This document shows positions 1 to 8,176 of a stretch of 64,000 nucleotides of DNA, piece after piece (the first letter of the stretch is position 1; each line of letters begins with the position of its first letter). The notes beneath the pieces are model-generated. The model had not been told where the DNA came from, did no database searches, and was given only the letters and a program-made list of their open reading frames with translations. A program made the position numbers and the translations under genes. Source of the DNA: Pirellulaceae bacterium (GTDB lineage Bacteria; Planctomycetota; Planctomycetia; Pirellulales; Pirellulaceae); contig BPJV01000004.1 of assembly GCA_026004795.1 (NCBI GenBank), positions 186,001-250,000 of the forward strand. The letters are read 5' to 3'.

Positions 1-1339
1 GTGGGTATTGGTACGCGGCGCAACCATTTGGACTTGTGGTCCTCAGGGCACGCTCGATGACGCCGATATGCTCATCCATTATGGCGTCGTCCAAGAAATC
101 GGCCATGGATTGCCAGCGCCGCGAGGTGCGGTGGTGGTCGACGGTGTGGGGAAACATGTCTCCCCCGGCATTATTGACTGCCATTCCCACATGGCGACCG
201 ACGGTGGTGTGAACGAATCGGGGCAGGCGATTACGGCGGAAGTGCGTATCGGGGACTTCATCGACCCGAACGACATCACGATTTACCGTCAACTGGCTGG
301 CGGGGTGACGACGGCGAATATTCTTCATGGGTCGGCCAACCCTATCGGTGGCCAGAATCAGGTCATCAAATTGCGTTGGGGGGCGGGCGATGAGGGGCTG
401 AAGATGCAGGAAGCTCCGCCGGGGATCAAGTTCGCCCTTGGGGAAAACGTCAAGCAGAGTAATTGGTCGCAACCCACAGGACGCTATCCGCAATCGCGAA
501 TGGGTGTGGAGCAGATAATACGCGATGCGTTCGAAGCCGCCCGGGAGTACCGTCAACATCAGCGGCGCTGGCAGCAAACTCATCAGGGACTGCCGCCGCG
601 GCGGGATTACGAGCTGGAGGCCATCGCGGAGATTCTTGAAGGCACGCGATGGATCCATTGCCATAGTTATCGTCAAGACGAGATTCTGATGTTCCTTCGT
701 TTGTTGGAAGAGTATGGCGTGACGATAGGGTCGCTGCAGCACATCTTGGAAGGTTATAAGGTGGCCGAGGTGATGGCTGCGCATGGGGCCACCGGCTCCA
801 CATTCTCCGACTGGTGGGCGTACAAATTCGAAGTCTATGACGCGATTCCGTACAACGGGGCATTGATGCACCGTGCCGGGGTCGTTGTCTCGTTCAACTC
901 CGATGACGACGAATTGGCGCGGCATCTCAACCACGAGGCGGCGAAGGCGATCAAGTACGGTGGCCTTTCTGCAGAAGAAGCGTTGCAATTCGTTACGCTC
1001 AACCCTGCCAAGCAGTTGCGCATCGATCGCTGGGTCGGCTCGCTCGAGCCCGGGAAACACGCCGATTTCGTGTTGTGGAGTGGTTCGCCCTTGTCGGTCA
1101 TGTCGGTCTGTTTGCAAACATGGATTGACGGCCGCAAGTACTTTGATCGCCGCGCCGATGCCCAACAACATGCGGCAGAGGAAGAATTGCGGCAACGGTT
1201 GATCCAATTGGTCATGAAGTCGGGGGAAAAGCCACGGGCAAAGCCTGCCGACAACGATCCTTCATATTGGTGGGCGCGGCATGATGAGTTCTGCTACCAC
1301 CATGATCACGCTGGAACGCACGACCATGACCAGCAATAG
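1..1339 (+). CDS. Amidohydrolase family protein (5' end lies outside the window)
   Basis: Open frame runs from the window edge; HSHMATDG, HCHSYRQDE, SFNSDDDELARHLNHEA and LNPAKQLRIDRWVGSLEPGKHADFVLW motifs typical of imidazolonepropionase-like amidohydrolases. Confidence 0.85.
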   Translation, partial: WVLVRGATIWTCGPQGTLDDADMLIHYGVVQEIGHGLPAPRGAVVVDGVGKHVSPGIIDCHSHMATDGGVNESGQAITAEVRIGDFIDPNDITIYRQLAGGVTTANILHGSANPIGGQNQVIKLRWGAGDEGLKMQEAPPGIKFALGENVKQSNWSQPTGRYPQSRMGVEQIIRDAFEAAREYRQHQRRWQQTHQGLPPRRDYELEAIAEILEGTRWIHCHSYRQDEILMFLRLLEEYGVTIGSLQHILEGYKVAEVMAAHGATGSTFSDWWAYKFEVYDAIPYNGALMHRAGVVVSFNSDDDELARHLNHEAAKAIKYGGLSAEEALQFVTLNPAKQLRIDRWVGSLEPGKHADFVLWSGSPLSVMSVCLQTWIDGRKYFDRRADAQQHAAEEELRQRLIQLVMKSGEKPRAKPADNDPSYWWARHDEFCYHHDHAGTHDHDQQ

Positions 1340-1424
1340 CGGACGGAGAGCGATCCGTTAGAGGCGGGCAACGGATAACGGATGGCAGGGGATGGGAATT
1401 ACTCGGCGCGGCAATGCGTAATTT

Positions 1425-1524
1425 GGGAAGGGACTTCTGGCGAAGTCGATTCCGGATTTTGGGGAAGGGACTTCTGGCGAAGTCTAAAGCGCGATGGCAA
1501 TGGACTTCTGGCGAAGGCCACTAC
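1425..1524. repeat. Three spaced copies of GACTTCTGGCGAAG(T/G)C; copies 1 and 2 share 23 nt (GGGAAGGGACTTCTGGCGAAGTC)
   Basis: Read directly: 1425-1447, 1462-1484, and a variant at 1503-1518; the core GACTTC-TGGC-GAAGTC is a perfect 6-bp hairpin in copies 1 and 2. Confidence 0.9.
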
Positions 1525-1537
1525 GGGGAGTGTTGAT

Positions 1538-2833
1538 ATGGGCAGCTTTTCGATGTCGTTTGGGTTGGTGTCAGTAAGCATCGGCTGGGCATTAGGACTT
1601 GTCTCTATCATTCGTCTACACGCATCGGATCAAATCCCTGGTGCGCCTCAAGATCGGCCGATCGCTATCATCCATGCTACGGTTCATCCGGTTAGCGGGC
1701 CAACATTGACGAATGCCACCGTCCTGTTCGAGGAAGGAAAGATCGTGGCGGTGGGGCGGCGAGTCGTTCTGCCAGAAGGTTGTCGCGTGATCGAGGGGGC
1801 CGGGCGGCATGTATACCCAAGTCTGATTGAGCCGTATTCCGATATCGGGTTGGTGGAGATCAATTCGGTGCGCGGAACCCTGGATCAACGTGAGACGGGA
1901 GAGATCAACGCGGCGGTGCGGGCCGTGGTAGCGTTCAATCCGGACAGCGAATTGATACCGGTGTGCCGGGCCAACGGCATCCTGCTGGCTGTCACTGCGC
2001 CGCGTGGCGGAGTGCTCGCCGGACGATCGGCACTGATGATGCTCGATGGTTGGACATGGGAGGAGATGATGTTGCAACCGGATGTGGGAATGCATGGACA
2101 ATGGTCCTCGCGTCCCGAGCGCATCGCCGCATTGCAGAAAACAGTCGATGCAGCGCGTCGTTACGGTGACTTGCAGCAGTCAGCCAGCCCCACGCCGCGC
2201 GATCTGAATCTGGATGCCATGCAGGCGGTGTTGACGGGCCAGGTCCCACTGGTCCTTGCGGCAACCGACTACGAAGAGATCACCGGTGCCGTCGCATTTG
2301 CGGTAAACAATGGTTTGCGACTGATCATTCTCGGCGGTTATGATGCGCCGATGTGCGCGGACTTGTTGAAAAAGCATGAAGTGCCGGTAATCGTCACTGG
2401 CGTGTATCGATTACCGCAGCGACGGCATGCTTCCTACGATGAAGCCTATGCGTTGCCCGCGCGATTGCACCAGGCAGGCATTCACTTCTGTATTGCGTCC
2501 AGTGGCAGATTTGGGGCGAGCATGATGCGGAACCTTCCGTATCACGCTGGTACGGCGGTCGGCTTTGGGCTACCGCCGGAGCTGGCGTTGCGGTCGATCA
2601 CCTTGAGCACTGCAGAAATCCTCGGCGTTGCCGATCGCGTCGGTTCTTTGGAACCGGGCAAGGATGCCACCTTGTTCGTGGCCAGTGGCGACATCCTGGA
2701 AACCCCCAGCAACGTCGAACTGGCGTTCGTCCAAGGTAGGCAGGTCGACCTGACTAGCAAGCATACCGACTTATATCACAAGTACGAGGTGAAGTACAAG
2801 CAGTTGCGGCAGCAGCCGTCGGGGGCTCGATAA
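1538..2833 (+). CDS. Secreted amidohydrolase-like protein
   Basis: ATG at 1538 with GGGGAG Shine-Dalgarno and hydrophobic N-terminus (MGSFSMSFGLVSVSIGWALGLVSII); C-terminal LSTAEILGVADRVGSLEPGKDATLFV amidohydrolase motif; ORF track start at 1382 is probably too early. Confidence 0.8.
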   Translation: MGSFSMSFGLVSVSIGWALGLVSIIRLHASDQIPGAPQDRPIAIIHATVHPVSGPTLTNATVLFEEGKIVAVGRRVVLPEGCRVIEGAGRHVYPSLIEPYSDIGLVEINSVRGTLDQRETGEINAAVRAVVAFNPDSELIPVCRANGILLAVTAPRGGVLAGRSALMMLDGWTWEEMMLQPDVGMHGQWSSRPERIAALQKTVDAARRYGDLQQSASPTPRDLNLDAMQAVLTGQVPLVLAATDYEEITGAVAFAVNNGLRLIILGGYDAPMCADLLKKHEVPVIVTGVYRLPQRRHASYDEAYALPARLHQAGIHFCIASSGRFGASMMRNLPYHAGTAVGFGLPPELALRSITLSTAEILGVADRVGSLEPGKDATLFVASGDILETPSNVELAFVQGRQVDLTSKHTDLYHKYEVKYKQLRQQPSGAR

Positions 2834-2881
2834 CCGACGTCCGGCCGAGCGATGAATCGCCAGGAACACTCGCCTCGTGAG

Positions 2882-3961
2882 TTACGTATCGATGCTACGA
2901 ATGGCGCCAGGCTTGACCGGTTGTCCCGTGTCGGCGCTGTGGACGGCAGCGAAGCAGAGCGCTAAGCTCTGGAGGTTGTCGCGAGCATTGATGCTGGTCG
3001 GTCGCCCTTCCTCGATAGCGCACAGCAGCTCGCCCATAGCGCCCTGAAAACCATCGGGAAACCATCGCCCCTCCAACCGTGGACTCCATGTCCCTGCGGC
3101 GAGTCGGACTTCCAGGCGTTGGTGATGGTAGTCTTCGCCATGGCTGAGAAGGCTGCCGTGCGTGGCCGAGAGAAACGTTCGGTCGTGGGGGCCGGCCTGC
3201 AGCGCCGCATCGAAGGCCAGGGTGGCGTGCGAGGTGGGAAAGTGGATCAATGTCGCTGCCAACAAGTGTGGTTTCAAACGCTGGCCGTGCGCAGGGGCGG
3301 TACGAGCGAAAACCTCGACGGGTTCGTCAGCGATGAAGCAACGAACGATGTCGAACCAGTGAATGCCATAGTCGTAAAGAATCAAGTGGCGAATGCGCTC
3401 GAAGGGAGTCCCCTCGACCCAGGTGTGGTCCCAGTGGCAGGATAGGTGCGCCGCAAAGACTTTCCCGAGAACGCCCCGCGCTACGGCTTGGCGAGCGAAG
3501 CTGAAATGGGGAGCCCAGCGACCATTCTGGTTCACCGCCAGATAGAGCCCCCGTGCATCGGCCAGGTCTGCCAACCGCTCTCCGACATCCAAGTCGAGGA
3601 CGAACGGTTTTTGGCTGAGGACGTGTTTGCCGGCGCGCAAAGCTGCCTCCACGATCGGCGGCCGTTCCATCGGATGGGTAGCCACATCGACCACCTCAAT
3701 ATCAGGTTGCCGTAGCAGGTCGCGAAAGTCCGTGTAAACCTTCGCCGCGGGATAAAACTGCTGTGCCCGTTGCTCGGCTGCTTTTCTCCGCACATCGCAC
3801 AGTGCCCGTACTTCCCAGCCGGCATGGCGATACGCCGTCAGATGTTCGACGGCGATTCCGCCGCAACCGATCAGCCCGATGCCTGGGCGAAACGTGCGCG
3901 GAACTGGTGGCCGATAGTCGATACTGGCTAGTGTTTCTAAGTTGCTCGCCATGGGGGGCAC
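2882..3961 (-). CDS. Gfo/Idh/MocA family oxidoreductase
   Basis: GIGLIGCGGIAVEHLTAYRHAGWEVRALCDV Rossmann start and AGKHVLSQKPFVLD motif. Confidence 0.9.
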   Translation of the reverse strand: MPPMASNLETLASIDYRPPVPRTFRPGIGLIGCGGIAVEHLTAYRHAGWEVRALCDVRRKAAEQRAQQFYPAAKVYTDFRDLLRQPDIEVVDVATHPMERPPIVEAALRAGKHVLSQKPFVLDLDVGERLADLADARGLYLAVNQNGRWAPHFSFARQAVARGVLGKVFAAHLSCHWDHTWVEGTPFERIRHLILYDYGIHWFDIVRCFIADEPVEVFARTAPAHGQRLKPHLLAATLIHFPTSHATLAFDAALQAGPHDRTFLSATHGSLLSHGEDYHHQRLEVRLAAGTWSPRLEGRWFPDGFQGAMGELLCAIEEGRPTSINARDNLQSLALCFAAVHSADTGQPVKPGAIRSIDT

Positions 3962-4003
3962 CTGTTGCTGGTGGAAGGGAGGAAAATCGCAGCGCTGTGC
4001 TTC

Positions 4004-4867
4004 TCACTGGTCAGTAAATCGACGCCAAGGTCCAGGATGCTGCGCAGTCTCCGCTGGCAGTAGAAAACGATAGGGGCGGCATGGCGTGCCGCCGCCGTGC
4101 TGGCGGTCGTCGACAGCCCTGTCGCAGCTCTGCCGACGTAATCGTGTGTTCGTGGCGCGGTAGCAGCGGAGTGGGCCCAACGGTGTGGACCACGAGCGCG
4201 TCTCGCGGATATCGACGAAACCAGCCCTCCGCAACAGGACCGCGGGATGGCCATAGAGGGCAAAGCGGGTACGTCGCCAGCCATCCAGGCATCGCACGAC
4301 AAGAAACCGCAGTTTTGCTAGCGACGAATCGATGCCCAGGTAGTCGGCCAATAACAAGCGTCCCTGCGGCGCAAGCACGCGATGGATTTCCGCCAGGGTG
4401 GCTTCCTTCTCGACATCATCCAAGTGGTGCAGCAGCAAGGAGCAAAAGGCCACGTCGAAGGAATCGTCGGCAAAGGGAAGCCGATAACAGGAGGCCACGA
4501 CCAGGTTGACAACGTTTGGCGGTGGCATTTTGCGTCGCGCGCGATGCAGTGCCTGCCGGTCGGCGTCGACGCCGGTCGCCTTGATACCGGGGGATCGCGA
4601 CACGGCCCAGCTGAGCAGCGTACCTGTTCCACATCCGACGTCAATGATCCGATCACACGACCGCAGGTGGGCTTCCTCGAGCATATGAGACTTGAACTCT
4701 GCCTCCCGTGTCAACCACCGGACGGCACAGTCATACCAAGGTAGCAAACAGCGGAAACCGGCTGCTGGAACGATAGCAGGTGTAGGCAAAACAAAAGGTT
4801 TCCCGGACTGAGTGAGTTTCCTGACTGACGAATCGTAGGGGGCTGACGGCCGTACTCCTCCCGCCAC
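4004..4867 (-). CDS. Class I SAM-dependent methyltransferase
   Basis: IIDVGCGTGTLLSWAV motif I, FDVAFCSLLLHHLDD, EIHRVLAPQGRLLLADY; the last ~50 aa look low quality. Confidence 0.8.
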   Translation of the reverse strand: MAGGVRPSAPYDSSVRKLTQSGKPFVLPTPAIVPAAGFRCLLPWYDCAVRWLTREAEFKSHMLEEAHLRSCDRIIDVGCGTGTLLSWAVSRSPGIKATGVDADRQALHRARRKMPPPNVVNLVVASCYRLPFADDSFDVAFCSLLLHHLDDVEKEATLAEIHRVLAPQGRLLLADYLGIDSSLAKLRFLVVRCLDGWRRTRFALYGHPAVLLRRAGFVDIRETRSWSTPLGPLRCYRATNTRLRRQSCDRAVDDRQHGGGTPCRPYRFLLPAETAQHPGPWRRFTDQ

Positions 4868-5040
4868 CAGCGAGCGATGTTAAAATGATGTCCGCTATAC
4901 CGTTGTTTCGCTCATCGGCATGGGTGTCGGACCGAGAAACAAACTCGGTTCCGCTTACGCCGGTGCGCCAGTCTGGCGAACGGCAGCGACAGGATACGGT
5001 CATTCTAAGTTCAATCGGTCGATTTTGGGGAGGTGCTCTA

Positions 5041-5975
5041 TGAAACTTGCTGGTCGCGGATGGTGCGTGTGGCTTTGTGTCCTGGCAGTCGGCGCCATTG
5101 GGCGGGGGCAAACCCCGCTGAAGGGATTGGGTGAAGCGGGGCCTGTGGAACTGATCAAAGACGGATTCCAGTTTGTGGAGGGCCCCGCGAAGACCCCCGA
5201 TGGAACGGTGTACTTTACCGACATACCGGCCAATATCATCTACTCGTTGCGTCCCACTGACAACGGATGGGAAGTGGAAACGTTCGTCAATCCCTCTCGG
5301 CATGCCAATGGCCTGATGTATGGCGGAAACAATCGCTTGCTTGCCTGTCAGATGGATGGACGCGTGGCAGCCTATGATCTCAGCACGAAATCGGAGACCG
5401 TTTTGGCCGAAGGTTATCAGGGCAAGCGGTTCAACGCGTGCAATGACCTCGTGGTCGATCGATTCGGTGGAATCTATTTCACCGATCCCCGGTTTCGGGC
5501 TCCCGATCCTTGGCCGCAGGGAGTCGAGGCGTTTTACTACCTCAGTGCCGACGGAGAGGTCACACGCTTGGGGGACGACCTGGCGGCGCCCAACGGTATC
5601 ATCCTCTCGCCCGATGAAGGAACGCTGTATGTGGTTCCTTCCATGCAAGCAGAGGTAATGGCGTTTCCCGTTGAAGGGCCCGGCAAGCTGGGTGATGGCA
5701 AGGTTTTGGTGCGTTTAAAACAGCGGTCGGGGAGCAGCAACGGAGGTGGAGACGGGTTGTCGATCGACGTGAAAGGCAACCTGTATATCACCACGGCCAT
5801 CGGCATCCAAGTCGTCTCGCCCGATGGAGCCATTTTGGGGGTGATCGAAGTGCCTCAACAGCCGGCCAATTGCACGTTCTGCGGTGCAGACGATCGAACG
5901 TTAGTCATCACCGCACGCACGGGTGTCTATCAATGTCGTATGCCTGTTCCTGGCCATCAATTTCGACGGGAATAG
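5041..5975 (+). CDS. SMP-30/gluconolactonase/LRE family protein, secreted
   Basis: Signal peptide MKLAGRGWCVWLCVLAVGAIGRGQ; FVEGPAKTPDGTVYFTDIPANII, NACNDLVVDRFGGIYFTDPRF, LAAPNGIILSPDEGTLYV. Confidence 0.88.
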
Positions 5976-6467
5976 CCGTTGGTAACACCGCCCGCGTCGT
6001 TGGCCATGGCAACGTGGCGGACCGGGGCGCCCGTCCTAAGCGGCCGGGGGCGAAGCGTGGGACCTTGACTGCCATAGCCTCGCGATGGTCGCCTGAGCGC
6101 GTGACCATCGCGGGGCGAGGGGTGGTATACCTTCTTCCTAGGCGGCCCGCCTCGATGCACCAGCCGCTGGTGTGCGGCCGTCCCGATGGCGAATCTTCGT
6201 CCCCGGCAGTGGCCATTCCCGCGGCGGGAGGGGATGGGGCGACTGCGGAGAAGGCAGGAAAGGGCAAGCCGAACCGGCTCGATGGACGCTAGAACCGGAG
6301 TGTGGGCAGCGAGATTGCCGTTCCCGCGAAACTGCGGAGAAGCTGGCGAGCTCAGCACAGGCACCCTGGCAGGTGGCGAAGATTGGCTCTAGAATCTCGA
6401 CTCGGCCACCCCAAGGTCATTTACTCATAATTACCCCGGAGATTCTTGCCGTAGGAGGAAATCTACG

Positions 6468-6968
6468 ATGTTCAGTGATACCATTCGCCAGGCGCTGAAT
6501 GAGCAGATCAGCGTTGAATTCAATGCCGCCTATTCCTACCTGGGAATGGCCACATGGTGCGAACGGCAGGCCTTCAGCGGTGCAGCCAAGTGGTTGCGCA
6601 TGCAATACGAAGAGGAGATCGGTCATGGGATGAAGCTCTACAACTTTCTCCTCGCGCGTGACTGCGAGGTGGAGCTAGGGCAGATCGATAAACCGACGAT
6701 TCGCTTCGATTCGCTGCTCCATGTTTTTGCGACGGCGTTGGAGCAGGAGGTGGCGGTGAGCGAGCGGCTGGAGCGGTTGTATCAGCAAGCCTTTGAGGAG
6801 CGAGCCTATACCACGCTGGTGGAGCTCCAGTGGTTCCTGGCCGAACAGGTGGAGGAAGAGAAGACGATTCGAGAGATCGTCAAGAAATTGCAACTGGTCA
6901 AAGACGATCCTTCTGCCTTGCTGGAAATCGACCGTATGTTGGGTGAGCGTCCTAACGTCGCGCTGTAA
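6468..6968 (+). CDS. Ferritin
   Basis: ALNEQISVEFNAAYSYLGMATWCERQAFSGAAKWLRMQYEEEIGHGMKLYNFL ferroxidase-type helices; AGGAGG-like RBS upstream. Confidence 0.92.
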   Translation: MFSDTIRQALNEQISVEFNAAYSYLGMATWCERQAFSGAAKWLRMQYEEEIGHGMKLYNFLLARDCEVELGQIDKPTIRFDSLLHVFATALEQEVAVSERLERLYQQAFEERAYTTLVELQWFLAEQVEEEKTIREIVKKLQLVKDDPSALLEIDRMLGERPNVAL

Positions 6969-7008
6969 AGGGGCAACGGGGTGCCCGGGCTGCTTTGAGA
7001 GTACGGTT

Positions 7009-7024
7009 TGGCACGCTCGTTGCT
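7009..7024 (+). promoter_or_regulatory. Candidate sigma-54 (-24/-12) promoter TGGCACGCTCGTTGCT
   Basis: Exact match to TGGCACG-N4-TTGCW, intergenic, same orientation as the downstream ABC operon (first ATG at 7313). Confidence 0.6.
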
Positions 7025-7312
7025 TGAGAGCGACAAAGTTTCCGAACTCTGCGAAAATGGCAGTCGTAAAGGGGGTAAATCCCTGGCGGTTGTCAATTCG
7101 CCGTGGGCGCCCTTTTTCCCACCGTTGCTGCACCTGAAGATCGAGGGGGCTGCGTTCCACGTCGGCCCTGCCTGTCCTCGGCCACGACAATCTGAGCAGT
7201 CGTATACGGCCCCTCGCCGTTTTTTGGCACGTCAACGTGTGGATGAATTGTCGGTTCAGGGGCGGATTCCGAAGTGTCGTACCTGCATCATCGCAGACGT
7301 GAAGGAGTTGAA

Positions 7313-8047
7313 ATGACGGGAAATCACGACCGGCCGATGATCGAAGCCGAAGGATTGACGAAGTACTACGGCGAGTTCGTGGCGGTTGAAGACATTACCT
7401 TTTCGGTTCCTAAGGGGCAGGTGTGTGCTTTTTTGGGGCCCAATGGTGCTGGTAAGTCGACGACGATGAAGATGCTCTCCGGCTACTTGGCTCCTTCGGC
7501 CGGCGTAGCGCGGATTGGCGGCTTCGACATGCAGACGGAGCGTTTGGAGGGAGCCCGATTGTTGGGATACTTGCCGGAGAAGGGGCCCCTCTACACCGAC
7601 ATGACTCCCAAAGCGTTTCTCACCTACTGCGGACGAGTGCGGATGATGTCAGGCCGTCAGTTGCGCGATCGGCTGGATTATGTGTGCCGCATTTGTCATC
7701 TGGAGGATGTCTGGGGTAAAGCGATCGGGAAGTTGTCGCGGGGCTACCGCCAACGTGTCGGGATGGCTCAAGCGATCTTGCATGATCCCCAGGTGTTGAT
7801 CTTGGACGAGCCGACCAGTGGATTGGATCCCAATCAAGTTCAAGGTGTGCGTGAATTGATCCTGGAGTTGGGCAAGTCGAAAACCGTGCTGCTGAGCACG
7901 CACATCCTCCAGGAGGTGCATGCGGTGTGCAGTCGTGTTCTGCTGGTCAACCGAGGGCGGCTCATCTTCGATGGGCCTGTAACGGAACTGGGAGAGGACG
8001 GAGATACGATGGAGGTTCGGTTCCGCGAGCTGACCAATGCAGCCTAG
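7313..8047 (+). CDS. ABC transporter ATP-binding protein (GldA-like)
   Basis: Walker A GPNGAGKSTTMKML, signature LSRGYRQRVGMAQAI, Walker B VLILDEPTSGLDPNQ; RBS GAAGGAG before ATG 7313. Confidence 0.92.
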   Translation: MTGNHDRPMIEAEGLTKYYGEFVAVEDITFSVPKGQVCAFLGPNGAGKSTTMKMLSGYLAPSAGVARIGGFDMQTERLEGARLLGYLPEKGPLYTDMTPKAFLTYCGRVRMMSGRQLRDRLDYVCRICHLEDVWGKAIGKLSRGYRQRVGMAQAILHDPQVLILDEPTSGLDPNQVQGVRELILELGKSKTVLLSTHILQEVHAVCSRVLLVNRGRLIFDGPVTELGEDGDTMEVRFRELTNAA

Positions 8048-8176
8048 AATTGACGAAGGTTCGATCCCGCCGGTACTCCGCGGGTGAGCGATGGACGAAT
8101 TGCCTGTCGAGCCGCAAAGGCTCGGGAACGGGCGTTTGACGCGGAAGAAAACACACTTACGAGGTAGAGGGCAGTC

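Noticed and set aside
4731-5648. 305-aa minus-strand ORF
   Set aside because: Antisense to the SMP-30 protein; composition not protein-like
7226-7242. Second sigma-54-like word TGGCACGTCAACGTG
   Set aside because: Lacks the -12 TTGC element at the required spacing
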